64,000 bases of DNA from NCBI GenBank assembly GCA_036273715.1, contig DASUHB010000029.1:1-64000 (forward strand). The letters are read 5' to 3'. Within the stretch, counting starts at the first letter, position 1; each line of letters begins with the position of its first letter. Under the pieces are notes generated by a model. The model saw only the letters and a program-made list of their open reading frames with translations. It did no database searches and was not told the origin of the DNA. The DNA comes from Gemmatimonadaceae bacterium (lineage in GTDB: Bacteria; Gemmatimonadota; Gemmatimonadetes; Gemmatimonadales; Gemmatimonadaceae). This document shows positions 25,019 to 34,698 of this stretch, one piece after another. The translations under genes and the position numbers were made by a program.

Positions 25019-27868
25019 ATGGTGTCTCGGATTCGTACGGCGGCAGTCTGGCTCGCTCTGGCAGTGCTCGTTGGAACCGGCGATGCGGCACGCGCGGCCG
25101 CGCAGGACTCGGCGGTCCAGGCGCCGCCGCTCTCGGCGCCGATCCCGACGGATCCGAGCGTGACGATCGGCGTTTTGCCTAACGGGCTGCGATATTACAT
25201 TCGCGAGAATCACAGGCCCGAGCACCGCGCGGAGCTGCGGCTGGTGGTGAACGCCGGATCGATTCTGGAGGACAGTGCCCAACGCGGACTGGCGCACCTG
25301 ATCGAGCACATGGCGTTCGCCGGCACGCGGCATTTTGCGCGACAGGCGCTGGTCAACTATCTGGAGTCGACGGGCGTTCGCTACGGCGCGGACCTCAACG
25401 CCGGGACGAGCTTCGACGAAACCGTGTATCAGCTCACGGTGCCGACCGACAGTGCGAAACTGCTGGAGCGCGGGGTCGAGATTCTGGAGGACTGGGCAGA
25501 CGGCGTGACGTTCGACTCGACGGGCCTGGCGCGCGAACGGAAAGTCGTGACCGAAGAGTGGCGGTTAGGCAGAGGCGCCGCCCAGCGGATTCGCGACAAG
25601 CAGTTCCCGGTGCTGTTCGCGAACTCGCGGTACGCGCGCCGGATACCGATCGGCGATCCGAACATCATCGCGACGGCACCGCGCTCGGAGCTGCTCGAGT
25701 TCTATCACGAGTGGTATCGCCCCGATCTCATGGCGGTGGTGATCGTGGGGGATTTCGACAAGGCGCAGGTCGAGCGCTGGGTGAAGTCCGACCTGGGCCA
25801 GGTGCCGGCCCCGACGACGCGCCTCGATCGGCCGGTATACCCGGTCCCCGATCACGACAGCACGCTGGTTTCGGTGGTCACCGACCCCGAAGAGACGTCA
25901 TCGAGCGTGGCGCTGTACTACCTGCAGCCCGTGCACCGGGACAGCACGGTGGGCGATTATCGCGAGGCGCTCGTGCGGGGGCTGTACAACGACATGCTCG
26001 ACGAGCGGCTGTCGGAGATCTCGCAGCGGCCGAACGCGCCGTTCATCGGCGCGGAGTCCGAGCAGGGCCGGCTCATCCGGTCGAAGGAGGTGTACGCGTT
26101 GACGGCGGTGGTGAAGGACGGCGGCATCGCGCGCGGCCTGCGTGCCGTCCTAACGGAAGCGGCGCGGGTGGAGCAGCACGGGTTCACGCCCACGGAGCTG
26201 GCGCGCGAGAAGGAGAACTACCTCCGCGAGACGGAGCAGGCGTACGACGAGCGGGACAAGACGCCGTCGGACGTGTTCGTCGCCGACTACATCGACAACT
26301 ACCTCGAGCAGACGGCGATTCCGAGCATCGCCCAGGACTGGGATCTGACGCGCGCGCTGCTGCCGGGCATCACGCTGGACGAGGTGAACCGGCTGGCGAG
26401 CGCGTATCTGTCGGGCACGAGCCGGGTGATCACCGCCAGCGGGCCGAGCCGCGACAGCGCCGAAATGCCTAACGCGAAGGAATTGACCGCCATCGTCGAC
26501 AGCGTCGGTCGCACGTCGGTCGCCGCGTACGTCGATTCGGTGGCGAACCAGCCCCTGGTGGCGCATGCGCCGACGCCGGGCACGGTGGTTTCGGCGCAGG
26601 CGATCCCGTCGGTGGGTGTGATCGAGTGGACGCTCTCGAACGGGGCGCACGTGCTTCTCAAGCCGACGACCTTCAAGGACGACGAGCTGTTGTTCCGCGC
26701 GTTCGGCCCCGGCGGCGTCTCTCTGGCCAACGACTCGATGCTCGTGCCCGCGCAAACTGCGACCGATGTGATCGATGCGAGCGGCGTCGGGGCATTCACC
26801 GCGACCGAGCTGGACAAAGCGCTCGCCGGAAAGACGGTCTCGGTTGAACCGTATATCAGCTCGTACGAGGAAGGGATGACGGGAAGCGGGTCGCCGCGCG
26901 ACGCCGAGACGATGCTGCAGCTGGTCTACCTGTACTTCACGGATCCGCGCGCCGATACGGAGGCGTTCACCGCGTTGCAAACGCGCCTGAAGGAGCTGCT
27001 GGCGAACAGAAGTGCGAGCCCGTCGGCGGCATTCGGCGACACGATCGAAGCCACGCTCTACGGACACAATCGGCGGCTTGCGCCATTCACGAGCGCGACG
27101 ACCGCAAAAATGAATCTTGATGAGTCGCTCGCGTTCTATCGTGCCAGATTCAAGAATGCGAGCGACTTCACGTTCATGTTCGTGGGGAACATCGACACGA
27201 CGGCGCTCAAGCCGCTCGTCGAGAAGTACATTGGCGGGTTGCCGGCATCGGGCGCGCATCAGTCCTGGCGCGATGTGGGGATCGATTTCGCGCGCGGCGT
27301 GATTCATCGAGCGGTGCACCGCGGCGCGGAGCCGAAGAGCAACACGGACATCATCTACAGCGGACCGCTGGCGTTTTCGAGGCACGCCGTGTACGAGATG
27401 CAGGCGCTCGAAGACGTTCTGCAGATCCGGCTGCGGCAGCGCCTGCGCGAGAAGCTGGGCGGCACGTATGGCGTGAACGTGAGCGTGACGCCGATGCTGG
27501 TGCCGAGGCCGCGGTATGAGGTGTCGATCACGTTCGGCTCGGCACCGGATCGGGTGGACGAACTCGTGCGCGCGACGCACGCCGAGCTCGATTCGATCAA
27601 GGCGTACGGTCCAACGGCGGCGGACCTCGAAAAAGTCCGCGCCACGGAGATGCGGGAACGCGAGACCGGCCTGACGCAGAACCATTTCTGGCTAACGCTT
27701 CTGCACAGCTATCTGTATAACAAGTGGAATCTCGACGACATTCACGCCTTCGACAGCGAGGTCCGCGGCCTGACCGCGGCGTCGGTTCGCGATGCGGCAC
27801 GACGGTATCTCGATGAGCGGAACGTGGTGCAAGTGTCCCTCTATCCCCAGTTAGGCGCAAGCCGGTAG
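25019..27868 (+). CDS. Secreted M16-family zinc metallopeptidase (PqqL-like)
   Basis: A 949-residue double-length M16 (insulinase/pitrilysin) peptidase with a signal peptide (about 1-28, ending near ARAAAQ). The inverted zinc motif HLIEHMAF (HxxEH) lies in RGLAHLIEHMAFAGTRHF at about residue 95, with the downstream Glu ligand region ERKVVTEEWRLG. A second, inactive-like M16 half covers the C-terminus, as in PqqL. These enzymes degrade peptides in the periplasm or outside. Start ATG 25019 follows GGCGGAG. An upstream in-frame ATG at 24986 would spoil the signal peptide. It runs into the transglutaminase gene with 96 bases between. Confidence 0.92.
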   Translation: MVSRIRTAAVWLALAVLVGTGDAARAAAQDSAVQAPPLSAPIPTDPSVTIGVLPNGLRYYIRENHRPEHRAELRLVVNAGSILEDSAQRGLAHLIEHMAFAGTRHFARQALVNYLESTGVRYGADLNAGTSFDETVYQLTVPTDSAKLLERGVEILEDWADGVTFDSTGLARERKVVTEEWRLGRGAAQRIRDKQFPVLFANSRYARRIPIGDPNIIATAPRSELLEFYHEWYRPDLMAVVIVGDFDKAQVERWVKSDLGQVPAPTTRLDRPVYPVPDHDSTLVSVVTDPEETSSSVALYYLQPVHRDSTVGDYREALVRGLYNDMLDERLSEISQRPNAPFIGAESEQGRLIRSKEVYALTAVVKDGGIARGLRAVLTEAARVEQHGFTPTELAREKENYLRETEQAYDERDKTPSDVFVADYIDNYLEQTAIPSIAQDWDLTRALLPGITLDEVNRLASAYLSGTSRVITASGPSRDSAEMPNAKELTAIVDSVGRTSVAAYVDSVANQPLVAHAPTPGTVVSAQAIPSVGVIEWTLSNGAHVLLKPTTFKDDELLFRAFGPGGVSLANDSMLVPAQTATDVIDASGVGAFTATELDKALAGKTVSVEPYISSYEEGMTGSGSPRDAETMLQLVYLYFTDPRADTEAFTALQTRLKELLANRSASPSAAFGDTIEATLYGHNRRLAPFTSATTAKMNLDESLAFYRARFKNASDFTFMFVGNIDTTALKPLVEKYIGGLPASGAHQSWRDVGIDFARGVIHRAVHRGAEPKSNTDIIYSGPLAFSRHAVYEMQALEDVLQIRLRQRLREKLGGTYGVNVSVTPMLVPRPRYEVSITFGSAPDRVDELVRATHAELDSIKAYGPTAADLEKVRATEMRERETGLTQNHFWLTLLHSYLYNKWNLDDIHAFDSEVRGLTAASVRDAARRYLDERNVVQVSLYPQLGASR

Positions 27869-27964
27869 CGGACGGCCGGGGCGGTGTGACGCCGCGCTGC
27901 CGCCCGCCGTCAATCGAGAATGGTTTTCGTCTTCCCTTCCCACACCGAGCGCTGGTCTCTTTCT

Positions 27965-29923
27965 ATGCGTGTGCTGGCTGCCGTGGTCGCGGTGTCGTTC
28001 GTCGCTCTGTCCGCCGGCGCGCAGGCGCCGCACATCACCCCGGCGGGCGATCCGTCGGTGAAGAGCGATACCATTTATTCGCTGGCGGTGCCGGCCGGCT
28101 CGCACACCGATGAGCCGTACGTGCTCCTGCTCGATGACGGCGTGGTGAAGATCGAGCCGGACGGGCGCCTGACGACGACGTATCGGCAGGTGGTGCAGAT
28201 CCTCACGCAGGAGGCCGCCGAGCGATGGGGCGAGCATACGTTCAGCTACTCGGCTGGCCGCGAGAAGCTGACCGTGAACTGGATTCGCGTGCTGAAGCCG
28301 AACGGCGAGGTGGTGAGCGAGAAGCCGACGCACGAGCAGGAGTCGCTGGCGCCGGTCTCGCTCGATGCGCCCGTGTATTCCGATCTCAAGCTGCACCGGG
28401 TCACGTTAGGCGGGGTCGCGCCGGGCACGCTGATCGACTACAGCGTGACCACGGAGACGGCGAGCCCGCTGATTCCGAGCGATTTTTTGACATCGTGGAG
28501 CGTGCAGACCGGGGTGTTCACGCGCCGGTCGCGGTACATGGTGGACGTGCCGGCGAATTACACGCCGCGCATCGAAGAGCACCACATTCCGTTCAAGCGC
28601 GCGGAGCATGTGTCCAACGGGCGCCGCGTGATCACGTGGGCGGCGCAGGACGTACCGAAGCCGGAGCCGGAGCCGCTGGCGCCGGACTCGTCGTACGGCG
28701 AATCGCTGACGATCGCGGCGCCGCGCACGTGGAGCGACGTGGCGCACTGGTACGCGGGTCTGGCGCGCGACCGCTACACGACCACCCCGGCCATCGACGC
28801 CAAGATCGCCGAGGTAGTGAAGAACGCGAAGACGCTCGACGACTCGATCCGCGCGGTGCACCGCTGGGTGGCCCAGGACTTCCGCTACGTGTCCCTGTCG
28901 TTAGGCATCGGCGGGTACCAGCCGCACCAGCCGGAGTCGATGTTCGAGAACAAATACGGCGACTGCAAGGACAAGGCGACGTTCTTCATCGCCGCGATGC
29001 GCCGGTTAGGCGTGACCGCGTACCCGGTGCTGCTGAGCGCCGACGGCGGCGTGGATCCGTCGTTGCCGAGCGCGCACCAGTTCGACCACATGATCGCGGC
29101 GGTCAAGCGCGCCGATGGGCGGTACACGTACGTCGATCTGACGGCGGACCTCGCGCCGTATGGTGCGCTGCCGCCGGGCGAGCCGGGCGAATTCGGGCTG
29201 GTGGTGCATCCCGATGGCACGAGCGAAGAAATCACGTTCCCGATGGACTCGGCGGCGCGCAACCTGTCGCGCGTCGACATCGACGGGTCGCTGTCGCCGG
29301 ACGGGCTGTTCGCCGGCAAATGGATGCGGACGGCGACCGGGCTGCAGCAGTACGGTCTGCGGAGCTCGATGTCGCGGTCGACGCAAATGGATTCGACGCA
29401 GCGTGCGCGCGCGACGCTGGCGATTGCCAACGCGATCATCCAGGGCGCCACGGGCGACAGCCTGCAGGTGTTCGACGGCCGCGACCTGAGCGCGAAACCG
29501 CGCATTTCGGTGCGGCTCTCCAACGGCAAGATGGTGAGCGACGCCGGCGCGACGAAGATTCTGACGCTGCCGATTCGCGACTTTGCCGTGCCTAACGTCG
29601 TCGCGTCACTCGAGCAGCGCGGTCCGCGCGTGAATCCGATCGACATCGAGAAGGTGTGGGGGCCGCACGAGGAGCTCGAGGACTTCGAGGTGACGCTGCC
29701 CCGAGGGTGGAAGGCGCAGCTGCCCAAGTCGCTGACCGAGTCGAGCGCGTTCGGCACGTACACGGCGAAATACGAACAGGATGGTGACACGCTGCACGTG
29801 TCGCGCTCGCTCGTGGGGGACACCGGGGTGCAGCCGGCGAGCGCGATGCCCGCGCTCATCGCATGGCTCAAGGCGATGTCGGCGGACGACGTGAAGTACA
29901 TCGTGATCAACGCGGGGAGCTGA
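27965..29923 (+). CDS. Secreted DUF3857 and transglutaminase-domain protein
   Basis: A 652-residue exported protein (signal peptide about 1-20, cleaved at SAGAQA). A DUF3857 domain (about 55-220) is followed by a transglutaminase-like core, where the triad is visible as Cys in KYGDCKDKATFF, His in HQFDHMIAAV and Asp in YVDLTADLAPYG. A C-terminal beta domain ends with the common EEL(E)DFEVTLPRGW segment. Proteins of this layout are frequent in Bacteroidota, Acidobacteriota and Gemmatimonadota. The substrate is unknown. It is probably cotranscribed with the M16 peptidase. Confidence 0.9.
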   Translation: MRVLAAVVAVSFVALSAGAQAPHITPAGDPSVKSDTIYSLAVPAGSHTDEPYVLLLDDGVVKIEPDGRLTTTYRQVVQILTQEAAERWGEHTFSYSAGREKLTVNWIRVLKPNGEVVSEKPTHEQESLAPVSLDAPVYSDLKLHRVTLGGVAPGTLIDYSVTTETASPLIPSDFLTSWSVQTGVFTRRSRYMVDVPANYTPRIEEHHIPFKRAEHVSNGRRVITWAAQDVPKPEPEPLAPDSSYGESLTIAAPRTWSDVAHWYAGLARDRYTTTPAIDAKIAEVVKNAKTLDDSIRAVHRWVAQDFRYVSLSLGIGGYQPHQPESMFENKYGDCKDKATFFIAAMRRLGVTAYPVLLSADGGVDPSLPSAHQFDHMIAAVKRADGRYTYVDLTADLAPYGALPPGEPGEFGLVVHPDGTSEEITFPMDSAARNLSRVDIDGSLSPDGLFAGKWMRTATGLQQYGLRSSMSRSTQMDSTQRARATLAIANAIIQGATGDSLQVFDGRDLSAKPRISVRLSNGKMVSDAGATKILTLPIRDFAVPNVVASLEQRGPRVNPIDIEKVWGPHEELEDFEVTLPRGWKAQLPKSLTESSAFGTYTAKYEQDGDTLHVSRSLVGDTGVQPASAMPALIAWLKAMSADDVKYIVINAGS

Positions 29924-30064
29924 CCGGCAACGATTGGTACCGCGTGCCGGTTCTCCGATGACGGCACGAGGGTGGGGTGAGCGTACGATGTTCGCGCGCG
30001 GTCGATCGACCGCCACGAGCACCGTACGCTCGTTTGTTCCCCACGCTTCATCGAGGTGGCCGTC

Positions 30065-32608
30065 ATGCACACCATTCATCGGTGCCTGTCCATCGTCGCG
30101 ATCATCGCGGTCGCGGGCGCGTGCTCGGATCCGATAGCCGGTCCGTCGCGAAAACCACGTTCAGACATCACGTCGCCAGCGCCCGCTGCCGAGCAGGTGG
30201 TCTTTCTTCCACCGCTCGGCACCGGCGGCATGCCGAGGGGGGCATCGGACGTGTCGCGCCAGGTGGTGTTGGAGGTGTGCGTGCGGGCGGATACGGCGTG
30301 TGTCGGAGCGGCCATCGCGCGAATCGATACGGCGGCCGGCCTGCGGGTGGTGGGTGACGCGCAGGTCGCGGAGGCGGGGCGAGCGACCTATGAGGCGGTG
30401 TGGCGCGTGCCGCGTGCAATGGGCGAGAGCGGCGCGAGCCTCCGGCTGCGGGTGATCGTCGACGGCTCGGAGCTCGGCCATCTGGACCTGCGCGTTCGCG
30501 GCACGCGCGACGGGAGTGATTCCGTCTGGTCGCCTAACGGAAGGATGGTCAGTCCGGACGCGGCGCTGCCGATTCGATTCTGGATCCAGCGGCCGCCGCG
30601 CCGGTTCACGGTGCTCGTCGGGCCGGGAGTGCGCGGCGATCCGGGTGCGTCGGATTCGTTGTGGACGTACGGGACGCGGGTGCCATATGCGTTCGCCGCG
30701 GCGGCGGGTTACGAGAACGTGCTGGTGCGGTTGGACGGGATGCCGGCAACGCAGACGGGTGTGGTGGTGACCGACACGGAGCACGTGCTAACGGTGACAG
30801 CGGATCGGCACGTCGTGTTGGGCAGTGCTGCTCTCCCGTTGTATGCGCTGGCGCGGGCGGTGTTGACCTCGGCGGATCCGGTCGGGGCGTACCAGGCGTA
30901 TCTCGATATGGCGTCGGCGTACGTGGGGTCTTCGGGGCGCGGAGCCGAGGAGTCATTGCGGGATGTACGCGACGTGGAGTTTCTCGCCTTCGATCCGATC
31001 CGCGACTCGGCTGCCTTACGGAGAGTGGATGGGGCGTTGGCGGGGCATCTCTTCAGCACGGGCGAAACGACGCCGAACTTGACGTCTGCGCGCGTGGCAG
31101 TTCCGCGATCATCCGTTCGTGGCTTGGATGCGTTAGACGCGACGGACAGCACCGAGCAGACGGCCTTTGTGTACGTGAACGGAATCGCGACACCACAGCT
31201 CGGACCACAAGGCGCAATTGCTACTCAGTTCGAGCTTCGGAACATCGTTTCCGAAATTTCCTTGTTTCGCGGCAACGACGATTTCGACGTCAAGCTGTTC
31301 TACAACCGCACCTACAGTGAACAGCGCCCATCGCCGGAGCAACAACGCGCGCACTGCGTGTCGCTATTTGCAGCGCGTCTCGCGTTCGGTTATGTGGGCG
31401 TCAATTCGCTCGCGTCGTTCATGGAGAAATGCACGTCCGATCAGACATTTCGGCGCTTCTCGGATCACGATCTCCTGGAATGCATTCGCCAAATGTGGAC
31501 GATCGTTGCGAATACCGATGGCGCCGAAGTCGACGCTGTTGCTCTCGCATCTCGGATTCAGGAGTTACGTGTAGCCGGCACCCATGTGATCCTCGTGCCA
31601 CATTCGCAGGGCAACCTGATGGCCAATCAAGCAATTCATCGCCTACACTCGGTCACTCACGAATTCGATCCAACGAGCGATTCGACCTGCATTGGACTGG
31701 TATCACTCGCCTCACCAACGAGCCATCGTTGGGAGTTATCCGAGCACTACATTGCTCCGATTGTCGTACGCGGCGATGTTGTTCCACTGATAGACAACGA
31801 ATGGGAACCCATCGACACCGACCTTTCAGAAGAGTTGCTCGATCATCCATCTATTGCGACGCTCTTCAAGCCAACGGGCATCCTGCTGCACCAAGTGCTC
31901 GAAAGCTACCTTCTTCAGCCTCAATCGCGGGCCGCGATACGGGCCGGGCTCGAGAACGTGTATCGCGCCTGCAGCGTGGCGAGCCTCGTAATCCGGCCGA
32001 CGTCGGTCACCCTCTCGGTCGGAGCGGCAACGACCCTTACTGCCGGCGCCTTGAATGCATTCGGGGATACGTTAGGCGGGCGGTCAGTGTCTTGGACGAG
32101 CACCACACCAACGGTCGTATCGGTCACGCCGATCGGCGCACTCTCTGCGACAGCTCGTGGTGTCGGCCCAGGAGGTGGATCCATCGTCGCACACCGCTCA
32201 AATCGTCGCGCGGAGTCAGCAGTGTCGGTCTTCAATCCTGTTCCGCAGGAAGATCCGTTCACCTTTACGTACATCGCTTCGTATCAAGAAGGCTTTCTCG
32301 GTGACGATCAGCACTTGAGCGGCACGGTCGCTCACCCCGGTGCCGTGCCGCTCCCTGCTGGTACTCTTAGACTCTCATTCACAAGGCAGTTCGGACGTAT
32401 CAGTGCCGCTGTAAATAACTCGCTCTACACGGTCAGCACGATCGGAACAGACTCCGTTATCCTTGGCGGCAACCCCGGCTCATCGTATCGGCTCGGGTGG
32501 AACGAGGACCACACAAAGCTGTCTGGTCGCTTCGATACCTTACAGTGGATTTTTGGTGTGGGTTTTGTACAAGCAGCACTGCCAGTGACGTTCGAGCGAC
32601 AGCAGTAA
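30065..32608 (+). CDS. Large lipoprotein with serine-hydrolase-like motif and Ig-like (Big2) domain
   Basis: An 847-residue putative lipoprotein (signal then AVAGAC at about residue 20). Residues about 30-300 are beta-rich and unrecognised. Around residue 515 is HVILVPHSQGNLMANQAI, a nucleophile-elbow-like HSQG seen in lipase/esterase folds, with PTSHRW and DVVPL further on. A bacterial Ig-like group 2 domain follows (about 640-725, with SVTLSVGAATTLTAGA and VSWTSTTPTVVSV), then a C-terminal domain of about 115 residues. GC content falls from about 68 to about 53 percent near 31150, inside the gene. ATG 30065 has GAGG upstream. Hydrolase activity is unproven. Confidence 0.7.
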   Translation: MHTIHRCLSIVAIIAVAGACSDPIAGPSRKPRSDITSPAPAAEQVVFLPPLGTGGMPRGASDVSRQVVLEVCVRADTACVGAAIARIDTAAGLRVVGDAQVAEAGRATYEAVWRVPRAMGESGASLRLRVIVDGSELGHLDLRVRGTRDGSDSVWSPNGRMVSPDAALPIRFWIQRPPRRFTVLVGPGVRGDPGASDSLWTYGTRVPYAFAAAAGYENVLVRLDGMPATQTGVVVTDTEHVLTVTADRHVVLGSAALPLYALARAVLTSADPVGAYQAYLDMASAYVGSSGRGAEESLRDVRDVEFLAFDPIRDSAALRRVDGALAGHLFSTGETTPNLTSARVAVPRSSVRGLDALDATDSTEQTAFVYVNGIATPQLGPQGAIATQFELRNIVSEISLFRGNDDFDVKLFYNRTYSEQRPSPEQQRAHCVSLFAARLAFGYVGVNSLASFMEKCTSDQTFRRFSDHDLLECIRQMWTIVANTDGAEVDAVALASRIQELRVAGTHVILVPHSQGNLMANQAIHRLHSVTHEFDPTSDSTCIGLVSLASPTSHRWELSEHYIAPIVVRGDVVPLIDNEWEPIDTDLSEELLDHPSIATLFKPTGILLHQVLESYLLQPQSRAAIRAGLENVYRACSVASLVIRPTSVTLSVGAATTLTAGALNAFGDTLGGRSVSWTSTTPTVVSVTPIGALSATARGVGPGGGSIVAHRSNRRAESAVSVFNPVPQEDPFTFTYIASYQEGFLGDDQHLSGTVAHPGAVPLPAGTLRLSFTRQFGRISAAVNNSLYTVSTIGTDSVILGGNPGSSYRLGWNEDHTKLSGRFDTLQWIFGVGFVQAALPVTFERQQ

Positions 32609-32611
32609 AGC

Positions 32612-33046
32612 GTGGGAAGGCCATTAATTCGATCGATTATTGGCACAGCGGCGCTGTGCATCGTGGCGAGCGCCTGCAGGCGCCCGCCACGAAACAGCGT
32701 GCATTCGGTGCCGCAAAGCGTGACCCGCTACCCGCATGCAACCGACAGATTCGTGAACTTGGTGCGTCAGCAACTCACTTCTCGCGATCCTGTCGTAGTC
32801 GAACAAGAAATCATGTGCGAGGGAGTGCGGATTTCTCGTGTACTAGGCGATGCCGAAACGTCGATACGCATCAGGTCCGCGCTAGACACGGCATACGTTC
32901 GCCGTATCGATAGCTTGGCGTTTCGCCGTGTTGCTCAGGCACTGGAGGGGCACATGCTCGGCACCGGCGGCCACGTGTGCGATTCGCTCATCGCAGCCGC
33001 CGACAGCGTCGATCCGATTGTTGCGGTTAGGCAGCGCGCGCCGTAG
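32612..33046 (+). CDS. Small putative lipoprotein, unknown
   Basis: A 144-residue protein directly after the large lipoprotein gene (three bases after its stop), starting with GTG at 32612. The N-terminus has a signal with CIVASAC as possible lipobox (Cys about 22). The mature part is helical with two further Cys (ICEG-type MCEG and HVCD). No family recognised. It shares the lower GC content of the upstream gene's 3' half, so the two probably arrived together. It is convergent with the esterase gene, with four bases between the stops. Confidence 0.6.
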   Translation: MGRPLIRSIIGTAALCIVASACRRPPRNSVHSVPQSVTRYPHATDRFVNLVRQQLTSRDPVVVEQEIMCEGVRISRVLGDAETSIRIRSALDTAYVRRIDSLAFRRVAQALEGHMLGTGGHVCDSLIAAADSVDPIVAVRQRAP

Positions 33047-33050
33047 GCCC

Positions 33051-33737
33051 TTACGGCACTCCCGCCGGGCTGGCAGCGAGCGAAATCAACGTCTCATCAT
33101 CAAGGCGGTGGCCGCCCTTGAACGTGATCGTGCGCGCCACAATCGATTCACGCGCCATGCGCTCGCTCTGCTCCGCCACCGCAGCCGACGTGACGAGCCC
33201 GTCCTCCGCGCCGACCACAATGACGATGTCCGCGGTCCGGGCACCACCGGGCGCGGCAAGCGTCGCCAAGTCGAGATCATGCGGGATGAGGCCACCCCAG
33301 ATGATCAGCCGGTCGGTGACGATCTGGCCCTGCGTTGCCCAGCGACACGCCGTCGCCACGCCCTGCGAGAAGCCAAGCGTCACCACACGCGGAAGCCGGC
33401 CGCCGACATCGCGCCGAATCTGATCGGCCAGCGCGTCCAAGTACTCGATGTAGTCATCGATCTCGCTCAAGCGATCCTCGCGCGTCATCCACGAGGCGCC
33501 CACCTGCGAATGGGTATGGCTGCCCGTCACCGTGTCGAGATAAAAGCGGGACAGCGCCTCCGGCGCGACAATCAAACGCCGCCCGTCGTTCACTACCTCG
33601 AAATGCCGAATGAAACGGGACGCCAACTGCCCGTAGCCGTGCAACACGAACCAGACTTCGCTCGGCGCGCGCTGCGGATCGCCCAGGGTGAAGAATCGAG
33701 CGGTCCGGCCGACAGGAAGATGGTGTTCGCGCATCAT
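33051..33737 (-). CDS. Alpha/beta hydrolase, phospholipase/carboxylesterase family
   Basis: A 228-residue cytosolic hydrolase of the carboxylesterase type. It has oxyanion-loop FVLHGYGQ, nucleophile elbow TLGFSQGVATA, acid region VVGAEDGLVT and a late His in FKGGHRLDDE. The substrate is unknown. The start could be ATG 33737 or the adjacent ATG 33734. A TTG at 33773 would add 12 residues with no homology signal. It lies downstream of the YdjC deacetylase in a minus-strand run. Confidence 0.85.
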   Translation of the reverse strand: MMREHHLPVGRTARFFTLGDPQRAPSEVWFVLHGYGQLASRFIRHFEVVNDGRRLIVAPEALSRFYLDTVTGSHTHSQVGASWMTREDRLSEIDDYIEYLDALADQIRRDVGGRLPRVVTLGFSQGVATACRWATQGQIVTDRLIIWGGLIPHDLDLATLAAPGGARTADIVIVVGAEDGLVTSAAVAEQSERMARESIVARTITFKGGHRLDDETLISLAASPAGVP

Positions 33738-33798
33738 GAGCCAAGACTGGCCCGGCGAGCAGCGCTTCGTCAATGGCGGACGAGGCCGCTCGACACGG

Positions 33799-34698
33799 TC
33801 ATGTCAGCGCGCCGAAGTTGATGAGATCGATGTCGCCGCGGCTCAGGCGCTCGCGCACCGCCGGGGATGTGAGCGCGGCGAGCTCCGCGTCCCGCTGCCA
33901 GGTGTAGCCATCCAACGACGCGAGCTCCGCGTCGCTGTGACCTGGGTGCACCATGAGCTCGGTCGTGCCCGGCGCGAGATTGTCGAGCGCGCGCAGGAGA
34001 TTTCGCTGGACATCGCGTCCGCCCTGCAGTGAGATGCCGATGAAATGATCCGGGTAGCGAAGCGGTGATGCGGTGCGGCGAATGCTCGCCCAACTGAGCG
34101 CGATGAGCACATTCACCGGGACGCGCATCGGCTCGAGCGGTGTGTTTCGGAACGATTCGACCGGCCATCGCATGGCGTGAATCCCGGCGCGGACCGCGGC
34201 GGCGGCAATCGGATGCCAGAGCGCGGGGATCGCATGTGTGTGCATATGGCTGTCCACATGCGTGGGTTCTACTCCGGCGCGGCGCACGGCGGCGATCTGC
34301 GCGTCGCACTCGGCGCCGACTTCGTCGGGATCGATGGCGCCGGCGAACGCGCGGGCCACGAGGGCCGGCAGGCGGTGAAAGCGACCAGTCTTCGCGTCGA
34401 CGAGCGTGCGGACGCGCGCGAGCGGCTCGCCCTGCACCAGATTGATGTGCACGCCCACGCCTAACGGCGCCGCGACGTCCCATACGGCGCGCACCGCGTC
34501 GTCGAATGCGGGCATGTTCGCGAGGAGCGTCGTCGATGACACCGTGCCCGCGCGATGCGCCTCGAGAATTCCTTGGGTGATGCCCCTTGTGTAACCGAAA
34601 TCGTCCGCGTTGATGATCAGGCGGGACGAATCAGTCGTAGCGCCTCCGCCACTCGTTCGTGCGGATACGGGCGAGGTCGCGCGCCATGTTGGCTGCAT
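33799..34698 (-). CDS. ChbG/HpnK (YdjC)-family carbohydrate deacetylase
   Basis: A 299-residue YdjC-fold hydrolase. Metal ligands are visible in LIINADDFGYTRGI (Asp-Asp), THVDSHMHTH (two His) and ELMVHPGHSD. The family removes N-acetyl groups from chito-oligosaccharides or hopanoid-linked sugars. Here it is next to a lipid-type glycosyltransferase, which favours an envelope glycolipid role (inference). ATG 34698 lies 68 bases inside the end of the glycosyltransferase gene, so the first 23 or so residues are read from that gene in another frame. No later ATG, GTG or TTG precedes the core. Confidence 0.88.
   Translation of the reverse strand: MQPTWRATSPVSARTSGGGATTDSSRLIINADDFGYTRGITQGILEAHRAGTVSSTTLLANMPAFDDAVRAVWDVAAPLGVGVHINLVQGEPLARVRTLVDAKTGRFHRLPALVARAFAGAIDPDEVGAECDAQIAAVRRAGVEPTHVDSHMHTHAIPALWHPIAAAAVRAGIHAMRWPVESFRNTPLEPMRVPVNVLIALSWASIRRTASPLRYPDHFIGISLQGGRDVQRNLLRALDNLAPGTTELMVHPGHSDAELASLDGYTWQRDAELAALTSPAVRERLSRGDIDLINFGALT

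Noticed and set aside
34631-34698. Frameshift joining the glycosyltransferase and YdjC genes
   Set aside because: Both proteins are complete and of normal family length. The 68-base overlap is just a nested start.
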